Positions 1 through 5,558 of a stretch of DNA of 5,558 nucleotides are shown piece after piece. The first letter of the stretch is position 1. Each line of letters begins with the position of its first letter. Source of the stretch: an uncultured Lachnospiraceae bacterium (lineage in GTDB: Bacteria; Bacillota; Clostridia; Lachnospirales; Lachnospiraceae). The stretch spans positions 1 to 5,558 of the forward strand of contig CAKRWX010000174.1 in the NCBI GenBank assembly GCA_934418055.1, in the 5' to 3' direction. Made by a program: the position numbers and the translations under genes. Under the pieces are notes generated by a model that was not told where the DNA came from, made no database searches, and worked only from the letters and a program-made list of their open reading frames with translations.

Positions 1-1952
1 ATGACCATGTATTCGGTCTTTCTGCTTGTAAGAAATACGGCGGAATCTTCGTACCACCGCACGTAGCAGTTATCCATCAGTACATGAGAGAGACCATGGC
101 TGGATGCGGTAAGATGATTTTAGGTTCTGACAGCCATACCCGTTACGGTGCATTAGGAACCATGGCAATCGGCGAAGGCGGCGGCGAGCTGGTAAAACAG
201 CTGCTGCGTGATACATACGATGTCAATTATCCGGGCGTTATCGCGATCTACTTAGATGGCAAGCCACAGCCGGGTGTTGGTCCTCAGGATATTGCACTGG
301 CGATCATCGGTCAGGTATTCAAATGCGGTTATGTAAAGAACAAAGTCATGGAGTTCGTTGGACCTGGTATCTCCACTATGACTACCGATTTCAGAAATGG
401 TGTTGATGTTATGACAACAGAGACCACCTGTCTGACTTCTATCTGGAGAACCGATGAAGATACCAAAGCATTTTTAACCATGCACGGAAGAGCAGATGCT
501 TACAAGGAGTTAAATCCAGCAGATGTCGCTTACTATGATGGAGTCGTATATGTGGATTTAAGCACAGTAAAACCAATGATCGCTCTGCCATTCCATCCAA
601 GCAACACTTACGAGATCGAAGAATTCAACGCAAATCCAGGCGATATCTTAAGAAGCGTTGAGAAAGAAGCTGCAAGAATTGCTGGCAACCCGGACATTCA
701 CTTCAGCCTGACTGATAAGCTGGTAGATGGCAAACTGAAAGTAACTCAGGGTATCATCGCAGGATGTGCAGGTGGTAACTACACCAACGTTATGGAAGCA
801 GCTCATATTTTAAAGAACAGAAGCTGTGGATGCGACGAGTTCTCCTTATCGGTATACCCGTCTTCTCAGCCGGTATATATCGATTTAGTAAGAAAGGGCG
901 CAATCGCAGACTTGATGGAGGCAGGCGCTATCTTAAAGACTGCATTCTGTGGACCTTGCTTCGGTGCAGGCGACACACCTGCTAACAACGGATTCTCCAT
1001 CCGCCATACCACCAGAAACTTCCCGAACCGTGAAGGTTCTAAGCCGGGTGTAGGCCAGATGTCCGCAGTTGCATTAATGGATGCACGTTCCATCGCAGCA
1101 ACCGCAGCAAATGGCGGTATCTTAACACCAGCTACTGACGTGGTTGATGATTACCAGGTACCAGAGTATCATTTCGATGATACGGTATACAAAGCAAGAA
1201 TTTACCAGGGATTCAACAAGGGTGACGAGAAGAAAGAACTGGTTTATGGTCCAAACATCAAAGACTGGCCAAAGATGAGCGCCCTGACTGACAACATTCT
1301 GTTAAAAGTATGTTCCAAGATCATGGACCCTGTTACTACCACCGATGAGCTGATCCCATCTGGTGAGACTTCCTCCTATCGTTCCAACCCACTGGGCCTG
1401 GCTGAGTTCACTCTGTCCAGAAGAGATCCAAAATACGTTGGAAGAAGCAAAGAGGTAGATAAAGTAGAGAAAGCCCGTGTAGCTGGCGAGTGCCCAATGA
1501 AGGCAGATCCAGAGCTGGAAGCAATCTTTGCAAAGATTAAGACCATTCCAGGCAATGAGAACATCAAAGCATCTGAGACTGAGATCGGAAGCATGGTTTA
1601 CGCAGTAAAACCTGGCGACGGTTCCGCTCGTGAGCAGGCTGCAAGCTGCCAGAGAGTCATCGGCGGTCTGGCTAACATCTGTAAAGAGTACGCAACCAAG
1701 CGTTATCGTTCTAACGTCATGAACTGGGGTATGTTACCATTCCAGATGGAAGCAGATCCGGAGTTCGAGGTAGGCGACTACATCTACGTTCCAAACGTAA
1801 GAGAGGCACTGGACGGCGACTTACAGAACATTAAGGCATATGTGATCGGCGATACCATCAAAGAGCTGAACCTGTTCATCTCCGGTATGACTCCAGAAGA
1901 GAGAAAGATCGTCAAAGCTGGATGCCTGATCAACTATAATAGAAGCAGATAA
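1..1952 (+). CDS. Aconitase-superfamily [4Fe-4S] hydratase (YbhJ-like), 5' end outside window
   Basis: Likely a cytoplasmic Fe-S hydro-lyase that adds or removes water on a hydroxy/unsaturated carboxylic acid; the substrate cannot be read from the sequence. The frame is open from base 3, with coherent aconitase-like protein ([14 protein letters not shown]...) before the ATG at 84. That ATG is therefore internal: 649 codons are visible and roughly 110-130 residues lie upstream, giving about 760 in all, usual for the family. Family landmarks in order: GSDSHT at 123-140; the first cluster cysteine in GCAGGNY (codon 765-767); the CGPC pair (codons 948 and 957); an Arg-bearing NFPNRE stretch; TTDELIPSG, matching the TTDHISPAG start of the swivel domain; and [11 protein letters not shown] near 1614-1646, which keeps the catalytic Ser and Arg of aconitase GSSRE. 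The usual CTN after the first cysteine is CAG, so it is probably not a housekeeping citrate aconitase. Length and style recall E. coli YbhJ. It ends 111 bp before a convergent LysR gene. Confidence 0.9.
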   Translation, partial: DHVFGLSACKKYGGIFVPPHVAVIHQYMRETMAGCGKMILGSDSHTRYGALGTMAIGEGGGELVKQLLRDTYDVNYPGVIAIYLDGKPQPGVGPQDIALAIIGQVFKCGYVKNKVMEFVGPGISTMTTDFRNGVDVMTTETTCLTSIWRTDEDTKAFLTMHGRADAYKELNPADVAYYDGVVYVDLSTVKPMIALPFHPSNTYEIEEFNANPGDILRSVEKEAARIAGNPDIHFSLTDKLVDGKLKVTQGIIAGCAGGNYTNVMEAAHILKNRSCGCDEFSLSVYPSSQPVYIDLVRKGAIADLMEAGAILKTAFCGPCFGAGDTPANNGFSIRHTTRNFPNREGSKPGVGQMSAVALMDARSIAATAANGGILTPATDVVDDYQVPEYHFDDTVYKARIYQGFNKGDEKKELVYGPNIKDWPKMSALTDNILLKVCSKIMDPVTTTDELIPSGETSSYRSNPLGLAEFTLSRRDPKYVGRSKEVDKVEKARVAGECPMKADPELEAIFAKIKTIPGNENIKASETEIGSMVYAVKPGDGSAREQAASCQRVIGGLANICKEYATKRYRSNVMNWGMLPFQMEADPEFEVGDYIYVPNVREALDGDLQNIKAYVIGDTIKELNLFISGMTPEERKIVKAGCLINYNRSR

Positions 1953-2010
1953 TCTTCCCAAAATCTGCAAAGATTGGTTATCTGATCCTATACACTCCAT
2001 ATAAGAAAGT

Positions 2011-2048
2011 AAAAAGAACAGAGCAGTGACCCGCTGCTCTGTTCTTGT
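2011..2048. terminator. Bidirectional rho-independent terminator between convergent genes
   Basis: A perfect 13-bp stem, AAGAACAGAGCAG (2014-2026) with CTGCTCTGTTCTT (2034-2046), encloses a 7-nt loop. Read on the minus strand the stem runs into TTCTTTTTACTTTC, a good U-tract, so it chiefly ends the LysR transcript. Read on the plus strand the tail is only TTCTTGTAC, so it may stop the hydratase transcript less completely. Confidence 0.85.
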
Positions 2049-2063
2049 ACGTTAAATAGACCG

Positions 2064-2984
2064 TTACATCAGATTTTCTTTTAAAATTTCCAGGAAAAAT
2101 TCATCTGCCCTGGATAATTCGCCGTCTTTGCGGGAAGCGATGCACATATCCCAGCTGGCGTCGTATTTCTTGTGGATGGAGAAAAATGCCGGAGGATTTT
2201 CTCCCAGGATGATCCTGGTATAGTCCTCTGGAAGGAAGGTAACGCCCAGTCCCTGGCTGACCAGCGCCTGGGCAGTCTCGTAATTTCTTAAGGTCAGGGC
2301 GATTTTTGGCTCAATCCGGGCCTTTTTTAAGATGGCATCCGTGATATGGCGGATCCGCTGGCTTTTATGGAGCATGATAAACGGTTCGTTCCGCAAAAGC
2401 CGGGGATCCAGAACCGGATGGTCATAGCCCTCCATCTCCTCTGCCTGGGCAGCCAGAGGGTGATCCGGTGCCATGGCAATGACAAATGGATCATTGGCCA
2501 GAAATTCATAATTGATCAGGGGATGGGAATCCTCTTTTGGCGCATGCATCAGGGCGAAATCCAGCTGCCCAGACAGCAGACGGCTTTCCAGTTGATTGGT
2601 GGTCTCCTCCTGGATCTCCAACTCAATAAATGGACATTGTTTATGAAAAGCTGGCAGTACCTGGGGCAGGACAACGGTTCCTAAGTGGTTGGTGATGCCC
2701 ATGCGGATCCGGCCGGTCCGCAGACCGTTGATGTCGCTGATCTCACCCTCCAGATTTTCGTAGATTTTCAAAATCCGGCAGGCCGCCTGGTAGTAACGCT
2801 CTCCGGCGTAGGTCAGATTCAGCCCGCCGGTGGTGCGTGTAAAAAGCGGCGTTCCCAGACTGTCCTCAATTCGGGCGAGAGCCTGGCTTAAGGATGGCTG
2901 GGCGATAAAAAGAAGCTTTGCCGCCTGGGAAATGCTTTTTTCTTCGGCAATGGTTTTCACATAGAGAAGTTCTTTGCTGGTCAT
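2064..2984 (-). CDS. LysR-type transcriptional regulator
   Basis: A 306-residue DNA-binding regulator of normal LysR length. Residues 1-60 form the winged helix-turn-helix: SISQAAKLL at 17-25, then the recognition-helix segment AQPSLSQALARIE at 28-40, then LGTPLFTRTTGGLNLTYAG. From about residue 90 (GRIRMGIT) to the end is the periplasmic-binding-like effector domain, which would bind a small-molecule inducer of unknown identity. An in-frame ATG 51 bases upstream (3033-3035) is rejected as the start because it overlaps the predicted -10 box. The ATG at 2984 follows AAGGAG at 7-nt spacing. The gene is convergent with the hydratase and divergent from the signalling-gene remnant. Regulators of this family commonly control a divergent gene and themselves, and also nearby metabolic genes. 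E. coli pairs the LysR regulator YbhD with the hydratase YbhJ, so the hydratase is a candidate target; this is inference. Confidence 0.93.
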   Translation of the reverse strand: MTSKELLYVKTIAEEKSISQAAKLLFIAQPSLSQALARIEDSLGTPLFTRTTGGLNLTYAGERYYQAACRILKIYENLEGEISDINGLRTGRIRMGITNHLGTVVLPQVLPAFHKQCPFIELEIQEETTNQLESRLLSGQLDFALMHAPKEDSHPLINYEFLANDPFVIAMAPDHPLAAQAEEMEGYDHPVLDPRLLRNEPFIMLHKSQRIRHITDAILKKARIEPKIALTLRNYETAQALVSQGLGVTFLPEDYTRIILGENPPAFFSIHKKYDASWDMCIASRKDGELSRADEFFLEILKENLM

Positions 2985-2991
2985 AGGAAGG

Positions 2992-2997
2992 CTCCTT
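2992..2997 (-). promoter_or_regulatory. Ribosome binding site that fixes the LysR start
   Basis: AAGGAG on the minus strand lies 7 nt before the ATG at 2984. No comparable site precedes the upstream in-frame ATG at 3035, so this site decides the start. Confidence 0.85.
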
Positions 2998-3033
2998 TTA
3001 TGATTTTTACTTACAAATGATGTACTAAAATTC

Positions 3034-3063
3034 ATTATAACATATCATTGTCAGTTCAGACAA
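3034..3063 (-). promoter_or_regulatory. Sigma-A-type promoter of the LysR gene
   Basis: On the minus strand, -35 TTGTCT (3063-3058, 4 of 6 consensus) and a perfect -10 TATAAT (3039-3034) are separated by 18 bp. Transcription would begin near 3027, leaving a leader of roughly 42 nt before the chosen start codon. The -35 box is one arm of the inverted repeat TTGTC-N6-GACAA (3048-3063), a plausible autoregulatory site. Confidence 0.65.
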
Positions 3064-3066
3064 ATG

Positions 3067-3095
3067 TTGACATAAAAATTCAGAAGCGTTAATAT
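3067..3095 (+). promoter_or_regulatory. Sigma-A-type promoter of the rightward unit
   Basis: A perfect -35 TTGACA (3067-3072) is followed after 17 bp by TAATAT (3090-3095, 4 of 6); TATAAA at 3093-3098 is an alternative -10 with 20-bp spacing. Start would be near 3102, leaving a leader of about 80 nt. The -35 box is 3 bp from the LysR promoter's -35 box, so one bound regulator dimer could affect both. A second TTGACA at 3113-3118 has no good -10. Confidence 0.55.
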
Positions 3096-3152
3096 AAAAG
3101 GCAGACGCTATTTTGACAGGATATTAGATAAGAAGAATGTTGCCAATATAGG

Positions 3153-3169
3153 GTGCCGCAGGGAGGCAC
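3153..3169 (+). other. Small leader hairpin next to the ribosome binding site
   Basis: GTGCC (3153-3157) and GGCAC (3165-3169) form a 5-bp stem around a 7-nt purine-rich loop, GCAGGGA. It sits 3 bases before the Shine-Dalgarno-like GAGGGG at 3173-3178 and hides a second purine-rich stretch, GGGAGG. It could modulate initiation, but a stem this short may be chance. Confidence 0.3.
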
Positions 3170-3181
3170 AAAGAGGGGAAA

Positions 3182-4086
3182 ATGAAAAAAATCATCGATG
3201 AATTGACAAGACAGCGGCAGAAGATATTCCGGATGTACATGGATGTGACGGAAGACCGGGTTCTGGAACTGAGTCAGGAATATGAGACAGACCAGAATGC
3301 CTTAAGCCAGCTGATGGAGCATGTGCTTCCATATATTCCGATCCAGCGGGAACAGGAGAATTTCTGTGAAGTATTTCAGCGGGAACGGTATTTTTCCGTT
3401 CCAATCACCTGGATGGAGTAGAATTTCCGAAGGAGCAGGAACTGGATTATCAGCAGATTGTCCGTCAGCTGAAAGATCAGTGGGTAGAGGAAGAAGAACG
3501 GAAGATTTTTGAGCACAATGCAGATCTGGAATTTGTGACCTCCAGGATGTCGCAGACAGGACATGTTTCCTTTGTGTTATATAATGTGAATCATGAGATT
3601 GAGCGGTATTCTTATTCCTGGCTGGATTTAGACCATAATTTCCTATTGTTTGTGATGGAAGATCTGACTAGAGAAATGGAAACCGATTATCTGACTGGTT
3701 ATCTGAACCGGAGAGGTTTTTACCGGCGGGCAGAGAAGGTCATTACCGATGACTGGCAGAAGGATTACGCGATCCTATTTATCAATATCATGCATTTTAA
3801 GGCGGTCAATGACCGTCTGGGACAGGAAAAGGCCGATGAGGTGCTGAGAAAGACCATTCTGAGGCTGCGGAACAGCTATTTGAAGCCGGTGGTGATTGCG
3901 ATCATTGAGATGGCACATCGTCTGGGAATGCAGGTGATCGCAGAGGGAATTGAGACTGTGGAACAGGCTGAGTTTCTGAAGAAGAACCACTGTGATTATT
4001 TTCAGGGGTATTATTACGCGAAACCGATGTCTCAGAGAGAATTTGAGGCATTGTTGGAGAAACAGAGTGAAAAGAAGATGGCGTAA
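3182..4086 (+). pseudogene. Broken PAS-GGDEF-EAL cyclic-di-GMP signalling gene (frameshift plus internal deletion)
   Basis: The remnant begins MKKIIDELTRQRQK at 3182 after GAGGGG and reads to a stop at 3421. The continuation lies in another frame (FFRSNHLDGVEF... from about 3391) and is open to 4086. Restoring one T in the T5 run at 3391-3395 joins them into 301 residues. The first ~165 residues look PAS-like, ending in the typical linker FVMEDLTREMETDYLTG. A GGDEF start follows (DYLTGYLNRRGF, 3685-3720), but the usual DxD metal site reads NIM (3784-3792). At about 3890-3905 the GGDEF domain breaks off just before its signature and runs in frame into the C-terminal part of an EAL domain: MAHRLGMQVIAEGIET, then QGYYYAKPM near 4003-4029. 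The GGDEF loop, EAL motif and DDFG region are absent; by family lengths roughly 250-300 residues are missing. It can hardly make or cleave cyclic-di-GMP. A short sensor-like remnant could still be made only if the frameshift is suppressed. Confidence 0.88.
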
Positions 4087-4118
4087 GCGCATCGGATGAG
4101 ATCAGGAGATCAAAGTAT

Positions 4119-5153
4119 ATGGAAATGAGAGAGATTGCGGAAGGAATTTATGAAATTGTCCTGCGGGATAAGGAAAATGAAGTAGGTGAAACGAAAGTTC
4201 ATATCGTAAAGGGGAAACCAGGAAAGAAAAGTCTGATGGTGGACACGGGATTTGGAAGCCATGAAACCTTAAAAACCATGGATGAAGCCCTTGAAACATT
4301 AGGAATTTCCTGCGAAGATCTGGATATTTTCCTGACTCACAAACATCCAGATCACTGTGGTTTGGCAAGTACCTTCGCATCCCGCGGCGCGAAGATTTAC
4401 ATGAATCCAGAGGAAGAGCGCCATTCCTATGATTGTCTGTATGTGCAGATGGGAGAGGAGTCCCAGAAAGAACAGAAGGAAGTTTTAAAGAGCGTTGGAA
4501 TCAGCGAAGAGTGGACGCCAAAACTTTGGAAGCGTTTCATGGAACTGAACGAGTGGGTGGCAAAAAAACGGGAGCCATGGGTGTATGAGATTCAGAAATA
4601 TCCATATATTCCGGTGAAGGAAGGACAGACCTTTGCCTATGGAGATTATGAGTTCTGGGTAATTTCCCTGCGGGGTCATACTTATGGACAAAGAGGACTG
4701 TATGATGCCAAGAAGCGGATTGCCTTTACGGCGGATCAGGTGATTGACGGAATCACGCCGATTGTGGGAACCACCCATGCCAATGAACATCTGCTGGAAC
4801 TGTATTTCCAGTCTCTAAGCTGGATCAAGAGAGAGCTGGGAGATTGTCTGATTCTGCCTTGTCATAATGAACCAATTGAGCACGTAGCTCCGGTGGTGGA
4901 CAAGATCGTGTATTCCTATCTGCGGAAGATGGATCAGGTGAAAGATGTGGTTGTGAAGGATGACACGGCCAAGACCGTGTGGCAGACGGCCAAGATGGTC
5001 TATGGGCTGAAGGAGATTCCGGAAGACGAAGGTGATTTTGTGGTGATGAAGACGATGATTTCGAAGACATTTTCCTGTCTGGAGTATCTGTATGGGCAGG
5101 AGCTGATTCAGAGGGATTATCGGGATGGAAGGTTGTACTACGGAAAGAGATAA
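4119..5153 (+). CDS. Metallo-beta-lactamase-fold metal hydrolase
   Basis: A 344-residue cytoplasmic hydrolase with no signal peptide or membrane segment. The dinuclear metal site is complete: THKHPDH supplies His74, His76, Asp78 and His79; GHT supplies His187; TADQ supplies Asp206; and LPCHNEP supplies His249. VDTGFG at 41-46 is the usual early strand-turn of the fold. An insert of about 80 residues (100-180) rich in Lys, Glu and Trp separates the first His cluster from His187, and a helical C-terminal part (about 260-344) resembles the extra domain of LACTB2/glyoxalase-like members. This suggests thioester, phosphodiester or lactone hydrolysis; the substrate is unknown. The ATG at 4119 follows AGGAG (4104-4108) at 10-nt spacing; Met3 would be too far away. 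The gene begins 32 bp after the broken signalling gene with no terminator between, so it probably depends on the promoter at 3067-3095. Confidence 0.93.
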   Translation: MEMREIAEGIYEIVLRDKENEVGETKVHIVKGKPGKKSLMVDTGFGSHETLKTMDEALETLGISCEDLDIFLTHKHPDHCGLASTFASRGAKIYMNPEEERHSYDCLYVQMGEESQKEQKEVLKSVGISEEWTPKLWKRFMELNEWVAKKREPWVYEIQKYPYIPVKEGQTFAYGDYEFWVISLRGHTYGQRGLYDAKKRIAFTADQVIDGITPIVGTTHANEHLLELYFQSLSWIKRELGDCLILPCHNEPIEHVAPVVDKIVYSYLRKMDQVKDVVVKDDTAKTVWQTAKMVYGLKEIPEDEGDFVVMKTMISKTFSCLEYLYGQELIQRDYRDGRLYYGKR

Positions 5154-5184
5154 GGAAGAATCGGGAGATTGATGGCGAAGGGCC

Positions 5185-5322
5185 GGAGTTTGCGGCATAC
5201 AATAGCCGTCAGGCACACTCGCGTTCTGGGAAAAACGCAGCGGTACGTAGGCGTGCAAAATACGCGCGCCAAGTACCGGCGATTTTCCACGGCCTTCCTT
5301 ACTATTGTATGCCGTAAACTCC
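5185..5322. repeat. 138-bp imperfect palindrome, MITE-like or structured-RNA intergenic element
   Basis: Two 21-base terminal arms, 5185-5205 and 5302-5322, are inverted copies with one difference, which is a G-T wobble. Inside are further nested pairs: GCCGT (5205-5209) with ACGGC (5289-5293), GGAAAA (5229-5234) with TTTTCC (5283-5288), GCGTT (5221-5225) with AACGC (5234-5238, an alternative to the previous pair), and a central hairpin at 5241-5278. The composition is richer in CG dinucleotides than the flanking genes. No transposase is present and no target-site duplication is obvious. It starts 32 bp after the hydrolase stop and lies upstream of that transcript's terminator, so it would be transcribed as a 3' untranslated structure. 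It may be a dispersed non-autonomous mobile element, a REP-like repeat or an RNA; the sequence alone does not decide. Confidence 0.75.
5241..5278. other. Central hairpin of the palindromic element
   Basis: CGGTAC (5241-5246) pairs perfectly with GTACCG (5273-5278). After a small internal loop, GGCGTGC (5250-5256) pairs with GCGCGCC (5264-5270) with one G-T wobble, around the 7-nt loop AAAATAC. Thirteen pairs in all make a stable tip for the larger palindrome. Confidence 0.7.
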
Positions 5323-5377
5323 TACGGTACTGACAGTGCAAGGGGGGAGCAGGTCGCGGGGCTCCTGCTATAGTGTT

Positions 5378-5409
5378 AAAAGAAGGTGTGATATGTAGCC
5401 TTCTTTTTT
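5378..5409 (+). terminator. Rho-independent terminator of the rightward unit
   Basis: AAAAGAAGG (5378-5386) pairs with CCTTCTTTT (5399-5407) across a 12-nt loop, with T residues continuing to 5409. It lies 225 bp after the hydrolase stop, beyond the palindrome, and faces the tRNA terminator. The stem is A/U-rich with only two terminal G-C pairs at the loop side and one inside, so it is of moderate strength. The minus-strand tail (TTCTTTTAACAC) is poorer. Confidence 0.65.
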
Positions 5410-5427
5410 ATAGGAAGTTGCATCATG

Positions 5428-5468
5428 AAAAATAAAAAAAGATTCAACTACCTTCCTGGTAGTGAACC
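5428..5468 (-). terminator. Rho-independent terminator of the tRNA-Glu gene
   Basis: On the minus strand GGTTCACTACC (5468-5458), loop AGGAA, then GGTAGTTGAATC (5452-5441) form an 11-bp stem with a one-base bulge, followed by TTTTTTTATTTTT down to 5428. It begins 15 bases after the tRNA 3' end. Confidence 0.88.
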
Positions 5469-5482
5469 TTCTATAATAATAG

Positions 5483-5554
5483 TGACCTCGCCGGGAATCG
5501 AACCCGGGTTTACGCCGTGAGAGGGCGTCGTCTTAACCGCTTGACCACGAGGCC
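5483..5554 (-). tRNA. tRNA-Glu (anticodon CTC)
   Basis: A 72-nt cloverleaf reads on the minus strand. The acceptor GGCCTCG (5554-5548) pairs with CGAGGTC (5490-5484) with one G-T wobble. The D arm is GTCAAGCGGTTAAGAC. The anticodon stem ACGCC/GGCGT holds the loop CTCTCAC with anticodon CTC, reading GAG. A 4-nt variable region precedes the T arm CCGGG-TTCGATT-CCCGG. The discriminator is A at 5483; CCA is not encoded and must be added after transcription. The promoter, and any other tRNAs of the cluster, lie beyond the right edge. Confidence 0.96.
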
Positions 5555-5558
5555 TTAT

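Noticed and set aside
84..86. ATG as the start of the hydratase
   Set aside because: The same frame is open back to base 3 and encodes conserved-looking family sequence before it; no ribosome binding site precedes it. The gene is cut by the window edge.
1945..1975. Hairpins GCAGAT/ATCTGC and AATCTT/AAGATT around the hydratase stop as its terminator
   Set aside because: Short stems with long loops, mutually exclusive and without a T-tract; the 13-bp hairpin at 2014-2046 is far better.
2346..2891. Plus-strand ORFs inside the LysR gene
   Set aside because: They are antisense shadows of a well-supported regulator with no promoter or domain.
3033..3035. Upstream ATG as the LysR start (17 extra residues)
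   Set aside because: It overlaps the -10 box TATAAT, lacks a ribosome binding site, and the extra residues do not resemble a LysR N-terminus.
3535..4086. Independent 183-residue gene starting at 3535
   Set aside because: The frame is open well upstream with PAS-like sequence and the ATG has no ribosome binding site. It is the 3' part of the frameshifted signalling gene.
4815..5258. Minus-strand ORFs opposite the hydrolase and the downstream gap
   Set aside because: Pro/His/Ser-rich shadow translations of a real gene on the other strand, with no ribosome binding site or recognisable domain.
5185..5322. CRISPR array or riboswitch
   Set aside because: There is one inverted pair rather than regular direct repeats with spacers. 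The element lies after the gene rather than before it, and shows no riboswitch core I recognise.

Overview
The window looks like chromosomal DNA from a Gram-positive, low-to-middle GC gut anaerobe, most likely of the Lachnospiraceae (Clostridium cluster XIVa). The evidence is strong AGGAG-type ribosome binding sites, sigma-A-like promoters, U-tract terminators, a degenerate GGDEF-EAL protein of the style common in that family, and an Fe-S aconitase-type hydratase. The taxonomic call is inference from protein style, not from a marker gene.

Layout. Bases 1-1952 (+) hold most of an aconitase-superfamily hydratase whose 5' end lies outside the window. It converges on a LysR-type regulator (2064-2984, -), and a 13-bp perfect hairpin terminator sits between them. 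The regulator diverges from a short unit reading right. Two recognisable promoters lie almost back to back at 3034-3095, with a small inverted repeat overlapping the regulator's -35 box. The first gene of the rightward unit (3182-4086) is a wrecked PAS-GGDEF-EAL cyclic-di-GMP signalling gene: it carries a one-base frameshift in a T run and has lost, in frame, the GGDEF signature and most of the EAL domain. Thirty-two bases later comes an intact metallo-beta-lactamase-fold hydrolase (4119-5153). The remaining 329 bases before the last gene hold a 138-bp imperfect palindrome (5185-5322) and a terminator for the rightward unit. A second terminator belongs to a tRNA-Glu(CTC) gene on the minus strand (5483-5554).

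How it fits together. The hydratase plus LysR regulator pairing recalls the ybhJ/ybhD neighbourhood of E. coli and suggests a small regulated metabolic locus for an unidentified hydroxy or unsaturated acid. The regulator could also control the divergent unit, where the hydrolase is the only intact gene left. No new multi-gene system is evident. The points most worth following up are the palindromic intergenic element, which is open to translation on both strands, and the double lesion in the signalling gene.
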